Positions 23,143 through 33,915 of a stretch of DNA of 64,000 nucleotides are shown here, piece by piece. The notes under the pieces are model-generated. The model was given only the letters and a program-made list of their open reading frames with translations, had not been told where the DNA came from and did not search any database. Where the stretch lies: positions 3,534,001 through 3,598,000 of the forward strand of contig JAUKUA010000007.1 of NCBI GenBank assembly GCA_030549175.1, in the 5' to 3' direction. The position numbers and the translations under genes are program-made. Position 1 is the stretch's first letter, and each line of letters opens with the position of its first letter. Origin of the DNA: Lasiosphaeris hirsuta (Eukaryota > Ascomycota > Sordariomycetes > Sordariales > Lasiosphaeriaceae).

Positions 23143-23571
23143 ACCCGGACCGCCGTCGGGGCGGACGGCGCTGGATTCGTAAACTTGCCGAGTTGATGCT
23201 TGCTTGGGAGCTTGATCGGGAGACGGCGCTTGCCGCCGTCGGTGAATTTCGCCCCTCTTTACATCTGTTCCCCGCGAATGGCAGGCAGCCTGAGGGGGAG
23301 AGGAAGATCACCGTGTCATGGGAATTTCGGGTTAGACGTAAGAACGATGATAATGGAGTCAGTGAGTCACGCCGAGTAGTTGTTACGTTGGTTTGCATCG
23401 ATTTTGATCGCATAGTTGAGTGCCAACACAAGCTTGACGACGGCGACGGCTTCAGGGGTTTGGAAACATAAGAATCGACGACGTCACTCGACATGCTGGA
23501 TTAGTGTTGACCTGAACAAGCAACCTTGGTCAAAACTCCCGTCAGCTGTCTCACCGCGACACCGAGACAAG

Positions 23572-24773
23572 ATGTGCAAGTCACCGCTCCACGACCTCCT
23601 GACGGCCTTGCCCAAGTGCGAGCACCATGTGCATCTCGAGGGCACACTATCACCAGAGCTCCTCTTCGAGCTCGCCGCTAAGAACAGTATCGTCCTGCCC
23701 CCGATATCAGGCCAGGCTTCCGGAGACGTCGGCGCCGACGCCGTCGACCCAGCCTTCGCATCCCCCGAGGCCCTCTACGCCCGCTACGCTCAGTTCACCT
23801 CCCTCGACGACTTCCTGCACTACTACTACATCGGCTTCCGCGTGCTCCTAACAGCCTCCGACTTCGAGGCCCTAACCTATGCCTACCTCCGCCGCGCCGC
23901 GACCGGCCTCCCCGGCTCGCGCACCGGCAACGTCCGCCACGCCGAAGTCTTCTTCGACCCTCAAGGCCGTGCGTCCTTCCCCCCCCCCCCCCCCCCCCCC
24001 TCCCTCCCACCTGCCCTCCCAACCTCACTAATAAACACTCCCCAGACACCCCCCGCGGCATCCTGCCGTCCACCATCATCACAGGCTTCCACGCGGCGGC
24101 AGCCCGCGCGGAGCGCGACTTTGGCATCACGGCGCAGCTGATTCCCTGCTTGCTGCGGCACCTGCCGGTAGCCGACGGCGAGGCGACCTTTGACGCGCTC
24201 GCAGCCGCCGGTCACTTCGCGTCGGGCGCCCTCGCCGGCCTCGGACTATGCTCCACCGAGATCGACCGACCGCCGGCGCTCTACGCGCCCGTCTTTACGC
24301 GTGCCGCCGCGCTCGGCATCGACCGCACCGCGCATGCCGGCGAGGAGGGCCCGCCCGGCTACGTCAGCGCCGCGGTCGCGGAGCTCGGCGTACGGAGGGT
24401 GGACCACGGCGTGCGCGCCGCCGAGGACGAGGACGTCATGCGCGGGCTGAGCGAGGCCGGGGTGCTCCTGACTGTGTGTCCGCTGTCGAATGTCGCGCTG
24501 AAGGGGGTGACGCGGATCGGGGAGGTTCCCGTGAGGGTGTTTCTGGACAGGGGTGTCAAGTTCAGCTTGAACAGCGACGACCCGGCGTATTTTGGGGGGT
24601 ACATCCAGGAGAACTACTGCGCGGTCGAGGAGGCGTTTGGGCTGAGTGTGGACGAGTGGCGGATCATTGCGCGGAATGCAGTGGAGGGGAGTTGGTGCGG
24701 GGAGGAGAGGAAGGCGGTTATTTTGAGCGAGGTCGACGAGGTGGTTAGGGAGTGGGTCGAGGGAAGTGTTTGA
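23572..24773 (+). CDS. AAH1: adenine deaminase (AMP/adenosine deaminase superfamily)
   Basis: It hydrolyses adenine to hypoxanthine in purine salvage, in the cytosol. There are two exons, 23572-23968 and 24046-24773, with intron 23969-24045 (GTGCGT...CCCAG, phase 1), giving 374 residues. The ATG was chosen because MCKSPLHDLLTALPKCEHHVHLEGT is the canonical start of the family. Metal and catalytic residues are visible: HxH at residues 19 and 21, the THAGE-like RTAHAGE, the VDHG motif (RVDHGV), and SLNSDDPAYF with the paired aspartates. Length and the LPKxELHxHLEG-type start fit fungal Aah1 rather than the longer adenosine deaminases. The intron contains a run of 22 C at 23979-24000 as its pyrimidine tract. 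A CGG-N6-CCG palindrome lies upstream. Confidence 0.88.
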
Positions 24774-25063
24774 GGGAATGTGTTCCCTGGGTGGGTTGTG
24801 GGGGTAGGGTGGTCGCTGGGTTTAGATGAAGAAAACATTCAAGGGGAAGATGCCGAGATGCGAAGCTACCTTCAGTGTGATGTGATGGTGGGCATCGTAA
24901 GGCATGATGACATCTTGTCTAACTTGAGCAAATGGTCATACCGACATAAATGACAGCAACATGTCTCGTCATAGCTACACAAAGTATACCCAACAAAAAA
25001 GTCACTTCCCTCCAATACGCTTCCACTCACTCCATGCTTATGTGCAACTGTCTAGAATCCATT
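24774..25063. other. convergent 3' intergenic spacer
   Basis: Short spacer between the 3' ends of adenine deaminase (plus) and the lipase-like gene (minus). It likely holds both polyadenylation regions; nothing else was seen. Confidence 0.5.
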
Positions 25064-27350
25064 TTACTCCGGATCCGTCAACCCCGTCAGACCCCCGGCC
25101 AAACCATGCATCCTCCTCCCCAGCAGATCATCCGAGCTGGCCAGCTTGACCAAGCTCTTGTCATCCTTGGTCCGGACCCTGCGCGCCCCCTTCTTCTTCC
25201 TCTTGGCCCCCTCGCCCTCAGCGTCACTCCCGCCCTCCTCCTTCGCATCGCCGCCGCTTTTGTCCTCGCCCTCCCTCACCGACCGGCCTCGGGCCCGCGT
25301 CATGCTCATCTCCAACGGCTTATCCTCATCCCCACTCGACTCCTGGCGGAAGTGGTGCCGCGGGCCCGCCTCGCCCCCATTGACCCCGTTCGCCTGCTTG
25401 GCCGCGGCCTGGTGCTCCCTCTCCCGGCGCTCCGCGGCGTCGTTGAACACGTCCTCGATCCAGTGCCCGATCCGCTCAATCAGGCCCCAGGCCGGGGGGT
25501 ACACGGCGGGGAACTGCAGGAAGCCGTGGCTGATGCCCGGGATCAGCGCCACCTCGGCCACGTCCTTCTCGTTGAAACCCTCGGTCTGGGCGTCCGTGTC
25601 CTGGTACTCGAACCGCTCGCCCCGGCTCGCCATCTGCGCCGCCTTGACTCTCCGTAGCCGGCCGGCGAAGATGACCGTGTCGTCCACCAGCGGGTCCCGC
25701 TCGCCCGTCAGGAAGTACGTCTTGGGGAACTTGGCCAGCAGCACGTCGGGCGCCAGGATGGGCGAGAGCAGGTAGTCGCGCTGGAAGTCGGGGCGGTTGT
25801 GCGGGCCGACGTACAGGATGATCATGGCGCGCATCATCTCGGGCGTCAGCACGCGGTCGTTGAAGTACGAGATCATGCTCGACATGGCCAGGCGCGTGCG
25901 CATCGGCTGCGGGTGATGCGAGGTGCTGCCATGGCGCGTGGGGATTTCGGGAGATGCGGGCCCCGGGGTTTGCAGCGGGCTCTGCGTCTGCGTCCAGGGC
26001 GAGGTGCCCGAGTGGGAAAACTCGCAGGCGGGGCCGTGGGTGTGGTCGGGGGTGCCGAGAGGCGACGTAGTCGGGAGGGTCTTGGGGCCGGAGCCCGGCG
26101 GAGTCTCGTCTTCGTCGTCGGACTGGTGGGGGGTGCCGACGAGGTCGTTGTATTGCATCGTCTTGCGGCGGATGATGCGCTTGTTCGTCCCCCGCATGCT
26201 GCGGTCCTTGATTAGGGCCATTTGCTCGTCAGACATCCAGCTGCCGATGTTCATGTCGAGGCCGGGGTAGAAGAGGATGAGGCCGTCGGGGATGGGCAGG
26301 TCCGTTTCGCCCCGGAAACGGCGGATGGGAGACGAGCCGCTCTCGATGATCATCAGGGTCATGGACGTCGCCAGAGTTCCTCCGGCGCTGTCGCCCGTGA
26401 TGACTACCTGGGGCACCTCCTTTCCGGATAACCCAATGCACCGCCCGCGGCTCTTGATGAGGGTTCTGTACACATCGTAGCACTCATTCAGAGCGTAGGG
26501 ATACGGGTATTCTGGAGCCTTCTTGTAGTCCAGACTGAGTACTGGTAGGCCCGTCTTGGCGGCCCAAGCAAACAGCTTGTCATCGTTACATCTAGGGTCC
26601 ATGGCCACGAATCCGCCGCCAGGAATGTCCAGGACAATTCGGTTGTGGTGCTCTAGGTCGGACAGGGGCCCATCAAAGTACAGCCATCCGGAGACGGGGT
26701 CTTTATAGTCGCTGGTGGCAGGCCGGGGGATGCGGATGGCGCGCGGTGGCCACCTTGTAAATCGGGGTCGAACAAGGCCCTGGAGGAAGCGCAAATACGG
26801 AGACTGGTTCCCCTTGTTCCAACTAATCCTCAAGTGCTCGACAGTGACGTTACTCCGCACCTTCCGGACCTTCTCGTCAGCCTTTTCGGCGGCCACCATG
26901 TAGAAGACAGAAAAGACTATGCTCGCCAGGTCACGCAGCCACTTTTTGTGAATCTTCATGGCGGTCCAGAAGCCGGCGTCGAGGGCAGTGAGCACCCAGG
27001 TGGCACGGAAGTAGGTTGTGTCGTACATGTTGGCCATGGGCTCGGGGCTGGCGAGTCCGACGAGGGTGCTGAAGTTGCGGGCGGCATAGAGGTAGATCAT
27101 GGTCATGACCACGGTCTGCCATGGCGTCACCCGCTTGGAGAGCAGGCGCGAGAGGAAGCGGGCCACGGGAGGGCCATGTTTGTGACCTCTATGGCGGCAT
27201 TAGCACATTACACGCTGCGCATTACCCCTGAGACAAGGGGGGTAGGTGAAAGACGTACTTGAGGAGGTAGGCAGACCAAAACCCGAGCACGGCGAGGACC
27301 TGGAGTCGGCGGGATTTGACGGACGGCCTTCCCAGAAGGTGGTCTATCAT
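25064..27350 (-). CDS. hormone-sensitive-lipase-type alpha/beta hydrolase, membrane-anchored
   Basis: Two exons, 27350-27259 and 27188-25064, are joined by a 70-nt intron (GTACGT...CCATAG), giving 738 residues. The first exon adds MIDHLLGRPSV and a hydrophobic stretch, VLAVLGFWSAYLL. Further hydrophobic segments (TVVMTMIYLYAA, and SIVFSVFYMVAA near residue 125) suggest an N-terminal membrane region. The catalytic domain has PGGGF in the oxyanion-hole position, the nucleophile GDSAGG at about residue 298, the acid in GERDPLVDD and the histidine in ISHGF, as in the HSL/GDXG family. Between nucleophile and acid lies a Pro/Ser/Thr-rich insertion of about 80 residues, and the last 110 residues are strongly charged (KKKGARRVRTKDD). 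Likely role: hydrolysis of lipid esters at a membrane such as the ER or lipid droplets. The substrate is unknown. Confidence 0.8.
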
Positions 27351-28809
27351 GCTGGATGGCGTGTGCTCCCTTCTCCCCCTGCAAAACCTTTGTTTCCGCT
27401 GGGCTACCTAAACGCCGGCATGGGTTCTCGGTATCAAGACAGCTAGGAATTGGTGCAGTAATGGTAAATGATAAGCCCCAATGATTGACGACCAAGAAAA
27501 ACGGCCATAGAAAGCGGGCGACAGGCAAGGCAGGATATTATTGTCTGACTTGGTTGGGGGGGGGCAGATGATGACGATGGCTCTGTGCTTCAATTCGGTA
27601 GGAAAATGCTACCACACCAATGCAGAGAAGATGCGGAGAGAGAATGACAGAGAACAACACCAAAACTCGGGGGGAAAAAAAGTAAAACAAAGAAAAAGGG
27701 CAGACCGGGCCGGCTTGAGGCTCACGAGACCACATGGGGAGGAATGAAGTCTCAGGCACGAATCATTGGTGTCACGAGCTCGCGGCGCTGGCTGACATGT
27801 GAAAGGACCAGAACCTGAACCAATCCCCAAATCGCCCTGACATCCTGGGTCGTCCGTCGCTTGCCGCGCAACCGGCAGCCGAGACGGCAGGGCGTGTGGG
27901 GTAAATCCGGGGGCGCCGCCACACTGTATCTCGTGTTCCGACGGCCACACAGCGTTGAGAATTGAAGCTTCAAGTGATGTCTTCGAGAATGCGAGCAAAC
28001 TTTCCCCGCGCTTTGTGACGGGTTCGTCAAGCATGGAGGGTCCTGTGGATTGCGGGTTGCGGATTGCATGCATCCAAACTGGAACCGCATGTGGGGTTGG
28101 GCATGTGGCGTGGGGATCGGAGTGGAAGCAGCGCTAGTCCGGTTGCGGTCTAGTACTTTTACTGGTGTCACGTCGGGAAAAGCATCAGTCCGTTTCGTCA
28201 GAGGCCATCAGCCCTCGACTTAGGTCAGCAACAAACTTTGATATTGGACCCAAAACCACTTATTCCCCTATTACACAGTTACACAGTACCAATTCCACTC
28301 TTTGAAGGACATCCAGGCCTACTCATGCATCTCCATGACAAAACACGTTCATCATCTGATGTCCCACAGGAGTCCAGATTTCAGCTCTGCCTTCCTACCT
28401 GAGCGACTTGAACCTCGTCAATGCCCGAGACAGAGCATCCGAGCGACTTCGGCCATGGTTTGACGAGTACGCTCTGAGGCACCAAATTATGTCCTGTCAA
28501 CCAAAGTCGTGGCAATCCTCGAGGGAGGACCCAATGCACGTACGCATATTGTCATATGCTGAACAGTACAACTTCATGCACACTCCATTCCCATTTTGTA
28601 ATATATACCCAGCACATACCCAGCACCTTTATACGCATTACCTCCCCGGGGGGTAGCCGAAAGCCAGCCGGGAAACAGCGCTGGTCAGCCAACACAAGGA
28701 CAGCTCAGGGGGGCATATCATCATGCGTTGAGAAGACGGGGGCTGAAGCACAAATCCTACCCCCAACCTCAGCCTCAACTCCACCATCCCCTTTACCCTC
28801 ACCCCTGAC
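27351..28809. other. intergenic, no gene seen
   Basis: It holds the promoter of the lipase-like gene at the left and the 3' region of the small secreted protein at the right. No gene was recognised. Confidence 0.45.
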
Positions 28810-29279
28810 CTAGAGATCATCACAGTAATCCAACGCCGAAGTGACCGTCACCGTCGGCGCCGGTGCCGTGGTGACGCTGCCGGTGACCCCAAAGCACGAG
28901 CACGCCGAGGCGTACGCGAACGCGGACGAGCAAGCCGAGGCGTACGTGGGGATGGCCGTCGGGACGATCGTGACGGCACCGGCGGCGGGAGCGGACGTAG
29001 TCGAGGGGGCTGTGTCGACGGTTACCGTGACGGTGCTATTTTTCTCTCTATTAGCTTGGATTCCCTCGGCACGGAGGGAACGGGGAAGCAGTACACAGCG
29101 GCGGGGGTGACGGTGGTCAGCAGGAAGCTCGCGCACTGCGATGACCGCACAGTCAGGGGCAGGAGGCCGTCACGGGTACCGGTCACGGCACGGTTGCAAT
29201 TGTTGCCGGCGCAGTTGCGGTACTCGAGGGCGCTGGCAGCGGCCAGGGAGGCGAAGGAGAGAGCGGCGGCGAACTTCAT
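28810..29279 (-). CDS. small secreted cysteine-containing protein
   Basis: Two exons, 29279-29097 and 29043-28810, flank a 53-nt intron (GTGTAC...AGAG, with CTAAT just before the acceptor), giving 138 residues. A signal peptide is clear (MKFAAALSFASLAAASA). The mature part begins EYRNCAGNNCNRAVTGTRDG and continues to SSQCASFLLTTVTP, a pattern I associate with a common family of secreted Sordariomycete proteins. A Thr/Val-rich linker (NSTVTVTVD) follows, then a C-terminal half with further cysteines (ASACSSAF, ASACSCFG) and the end LDYCDDL. The intron solution was chosen because the alternative acceptor two AG pairs upstream creates an immediate stop. It is probably extracellular or wall-associated; the function is unknown. 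Confidence 0.65.
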
Positions 29280-32057
29280 GTTGGCGGTGAAGTCGTGCGT
29301 GTGTGGATTGACACGGGGATATCCTTCGTGGATTCGGAGGGTTGATCAACTGGCTATGTGGAGACAGAAGTATGGAGGGGGGAAGGGAAAACGGATGATC
29401 TCCCGCACCCTCCAGATATATCCTAGATACTAGATGGCAGGGTTCATCTACGGCCCTGCATGTTTGTCTGCCAGAGCAGAGGTGGTCACATAGCAGAATA
29501 CGCGGTAGGTACAGCGCGAAGGGTGACATCGCCGGGGTAGAGGGCGAGGAATGGCGGGCCTGAACTGCCTACGACAACACGACAGTTACGCGGCGCATTC
29601 CAGCTCCTGCCGGGGACCGTCTGGCCGTCTCTTGGACGGCGCCTATTGAAAGCAGCGCGCGAGCACCCAACAGGCAAGTCGGCCAGGCTAGGGTCAGGGG
29701 ATCGTGCAGCCCTGGTCAGGGATCATTTGCGGGACGAGGGTGCCCAGGCTTATCTTGGGCAAGCAAAACGGTCATTTCAGGTCTAGTTGTACCCAGTTGC
29801 ACCTAGTCTTGTGGCGGAAGGTAGCGGCGATGCGCATCGTGCCGTGCAGGTATTCTTGTTACCTTTGAGGAGATACTATTCGACTCTGTAAGCAATGTTC
29901 GGCACGGACATCCAATGTTTCGAGCACTGAGGTTTTGGGGTGGCATTTGGTAGTATCTGTGCTCGTATCGAGAGACTAGAGGAGGGGCCGGCGGTTGGGC
30001 GAGAGGCGGACCACCAATGCGACATCGCTGGAAGCGCTTCCGTCGCTGGCGATCGCAACACACAATAGCGACCATCAAAGGGGCGCACTGTAGCGATCCT
30101 GAGAAATCCTGGGGCCCTTCCCCCGCGCCCTCGCTGTTGGAAGGTGGTGGGCTAATGTTACTGCGTAGCAAGTCAGCGCCTTGGCCGTGAATGAAACCCC
30201 GCTGTACCCGTGGACCTTTCCGTAGCATCTCCCTAGCACTCTCGATTCCATGAATCGGCTGCGCGGCCAGGACCCATAGACTAAGGCAGTGCCGAAGGCC
30301 AGCTAACGGTTGACGACCATCTCGACTGGTGGCTGCGACCGAGGCTGCTCAACCCAGACGAGACGATAAATGCTGAGACGGTGCGACGCTGGAGGCAGCG
30401 TTCCCTCGATTGAAATGGCCGCGAGGATGCAACCCTTGGAGCTGTCCCTTGGAGCTGTCGTTCGTGTCGTCCGATGTGTTGTGTTCTGAGCACACAGTGA
30501 CAGCTGCGAGTCTGAATGCCGTCAGGCACAGGCTGGCTAAATTGCCAGAGGAATTCGCCTGTCGCAGGCTGAATACATCCAGGTTGTCGGGTACCGGTCA
30601 ATCTACGACGTCGCACCGTGGCACGAGGAGGGAGACGTTTTCATCTATTCTTTCAGGAAGGTGAGGACGGACGCCGTCGGCTGCCACGTGCATTTCGGGT
30701 CCCCCGTTGCCCTAGGCGGTGCCCGAATTTGCCGAGTGAAGCAATCGACAAGTAACTGCTCGCTGTTGAGGAAATTGCATTCCACCGTCCTTGCCATTCC
30801 CGTTGAACCCCACGTGGAAACCTGCTCCTGATTGACGATAAGCACTTTGCGCTTACCTTTCTGGTGCAAGAACGATGCGATCAGAGAGATGAGATCCGAT
30901 CCCCTCATGATGCAACGACGCCTGACTCGCCCGCGCTAGCACCCTCCTGGCCATGTCTGTCTCTCGTCCGTTCCACAACACTCCACCAGAATGTCGAGCA
31001 ACGACTTGGATGCAAGGCATCTCGGAGACACCCCGCCGCCGCAAAGCTTGGCAGAAACCTCGACGAACCAAAGATCCTGCGACAACGTCCTCCTGCCTAG
31101 TGCAAGGCGAGGCAGTCAGCGCTGTGGACCTGCTTACTCCTCGGGGGGTTGTCTCTCGGCCACGTCTAATATCGGTCGATATCTTGGTCATATCGAGCGC
31201 AAAACCGACCAAAACCCGGACGAACGACGCCCGCCAAGACAAGACCTTGAGATCGGTCGAGACCCGCAACCTGCTTTCTTCCGTAGGCTCGCAATAATCA
31301 TCACAAAGATAACACCTCGGAGGTGACCTTGGATTCCACGCGTCTGGTGTCCGCTGAATTGGGAACTGAGATGTATTCTCCTATGAATTGACCCCGTGTG
31401 TCTGCCAGCCCATGTCCAACTCGACTGCTTTCACCAACAAAAGGCCCCCATCACCAACCTAGAGCCGTTACTTGAGGGTCAACCGCCCCAAGCTCACTTC
31501 ACCTACCCCCTCAATCCACACAACCCATCAAAAACAACCTTCAAACATCTCAGCTCAAACCGGGCAGTCATCAAAACATCTTCCACACATCGGGCATGAC
31601 CAAACCGACGCCGCAGTTTCAACTGGCCTGCCTCTAACTAACGCCATACCTAGCTAACCCCAGCCCCGTTCCCATCTTGCCATCCGCCCAATCTACCAAA
31701 ATGTATATTATATACGCCCGCGACTTGCATTATTCTCCCAAAAGAAAAACTCCCGCTAATGGACCCAAGACTGTACCGACGCTCGAATGCCATGATCCCT
31801 AAACCCAGACAACACATACAGACCAAAAAATAACTGGCCTAGCTTCCCATCGCTGGAGGGTGGATTCCTTCCTTTTGACTCTGTAGAGTCATACCCTATA
31901 CCGCTGAGATGCCCAGGGGATAGCGGACATGAAAGCCCCTCTCATCCAAAATCCCTTCATGTTATATATCACCCCAAAACCCATCTATCGTTACCCTTCA
32001 CTGATGTGGCGGCGGCGGCTGCTGATTCGGGGGATAGCGTCCCATCGGCGGCGGCTG
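29280..32057. other. intergenic, no gene seen
   Basis: No supported gene. A 13-bp direct repeat CCTTGGAGCTGTC occurs twice near 30433-30460. The portion near 31400-32057 is AT-richer and may be the 3' UTR of the next minus-strand gene. Minus ORFs at 30853-31269 and elsewhere have no motif. Confidence 0.4.
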
Positions 32058-33915
32058 CTAGCCCGGATACTGCCCTGTCGGCAGTTCCTGGTGTCCCGCA
32101 TGCCCCTCGGGTGTCTCCACCATCTGGTCAGGCCCGATCCCCGGCCCCAAGCCCGGAACCAGCGGCGAGCTGACATCCCACCGCACCTCGAGCCCGGCCG
32201 CCGTCTGCCCGGCCTGGCGATCCCGCGGGCCGTAGTATCCGTGCATGATCTCGACCGACTCGTTGACCACATCCAGCGGCGCAAACACGCCGCCGCCATC
32301 ATAACCCACCCCGCCAGGCGGGGGCGGCGACCCTTCGACACCCCGCAGCCCAGGCGCGACACTGGTAACTCCGTCGCTCCGCCTTCTCGGATTCCCGCCC
32401 CACGAGCCGCGCGCCGCGACTGGCTGCGGCGGCGGACTGCCAACCAGACTGCTCGCGCGACTGCGCCCACGCGGGCTGCCGATGCCCGAGGTGTGCTCGT
32501 TATTGGGCAGCTCGGCGTAAGCGCCGGCCGAGTCAAGTTCCTGGATGACGAGAGGGCTGGTGACGCCGGGGGCTGCGTCGCTACCGTCCGAAAGCTCGCT
32601 GGCATTACTCTGCTGCCGCGCGTGCTGCTGATGGTACGAGTAGTGGCTGAAATGACCCTGCGTGTTGTAGCTTTCGACGCTGCTGCGCAGCGCCGCCGCC
32701 GTCATCGGCTGGCCACCGGGCATGTTGTGCACACGCGCGGGGATGTCAAAGTACCCCCCGGGCACCGAGTCCATGCTCGTGTGCCGCGCGGCGGCCGAGG
32801 TGCCGCCGGAGGGAGAAAAGCCGTGGAGGCCCGGGGAAAAGTTGTCCGCGGAGTCGGCGCGCCCGCGGTTCGGGATGCCGGTCGGCGGGGTGGCGGCTCC
32901 GCTAGTACCGCCACCCCCAGGGGTGACCATCATCAATGGGTCGACGCTGTCGTCGAGATAAGGGTGATTTATTTGCTGCAGCTGTACCTGCGACTTGGTT
33001 TGGTTGCTAGAGATACCCGAGTCCTTCTTGGATTCGGCGATATCGGCCACACGGTTAAGGCGCCGGATAATGATGAACGCGGCAACAAGTACGATGACGA
33101 GTAATGCAACAGCACCGCCAATAATACCACCTAGCTGACTTGACGTGAGACCGGCGTTGGTGGCGGAAGGGATGACTGACGCCGAGGATTTGGGGACACT
33201 ATCCGGGATAAACTTGGGGGCGACGTTGAGGTCGGTGGGCAGGCCGCTGGGAGCAGATGGTGTGGCGACGGTGACGGCCGTTTGGGTGGTGGTAACGGTT
33301 TGTCCATTAGTTGTCGTTGTGAAAGTTTGCGTGACAGTTGCGGTTACTGGTTCGGTTGAATAACATGCGTTTGGTGCGCATCCCATGCCGGTCTTGCAGC
33401 ACCCGAAATTAAATGAGGCCGGACATAGATAGTAATTGTTCGGACATGAGGTGTAAGTATTAGTAACACCGGCCGGCGCCGTGCAATCGGTGGGCCCGCA
33501 CACATAACCAACCGGACAGCAACCGCCTATAAGCACCATTTTGGTCAGCAAAAATTGAGAAAAAAAGACGAATTCTGAGACAGGGAGACTGACCCGAGTC
33601 GGCGGCCGGACAGGCAAACCATCCAGTCTTGCCGCACGCCGAGGTTACACCCGCCGTTGTCGCATAGCAAGAATCCGTCGCACACTCATACCGCGAGGGA
33701 CAACAGCCCCCGCCCACGGAGTCGGGACATAACGAATGATCGGTTGCGCAGGTGCTCGTGTCTCTCCGTAATGGATGCGCCGTGACCTGTGCCTTGGCGA
33801 CGCGGTGGATGAGGTCCCTTCTTTGTCGTCCGGCGTGCACCGCCTCTGCTCCGCTGCCGAGGAGAGCAGACAGGAGCAGCGCGACACACGATGTGCAAGA
33901 CCAGACGCTGCGCAT
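32058..33915 (-). CDS. cysteine-rich single-pass cell-surface protein
   Basis: Two exons, 33915-33594 and 33526-32058, are joined by a 67-nt intron with branch site TGCTGAC, giving 596 residues. An N-terminal signal peptide (CVALLLSALLGSGAEA) is followed by three cysteine modules of the form LCPxxxGGCCPxxYxCxxxxC (SVGGGCCPSRYEC, SGGCCPVGYVC, FNFGCCKTGMGC). The splice junction falls exactly inside the second one. A Thr-rich mucin-like stretch comes next (TATVTQTFTTTTNGQT), then a glycine-led membrane helix (GIIGGAVALLVIVLVAAFIII) with a basic stop-transfer RRLNR. The cytoplasmic tail is about 390 residues, Ser/Pro/Gly-rich, ending near HQELPTGQYPG. The layout resembles wall-stress sensors, but the ectodomain is not a WSC domain. 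Probably a plasma-membrane protein of unknown function. Confidence 0.75.

Noticed and set aside
23130..23471. 113-codon ORF just upstream of adenine deaminase
   Set aside because: Charged and somewhat protein-like, but a similar ORF lies opposite it and it overlaps the probable promoter; no motif seen.
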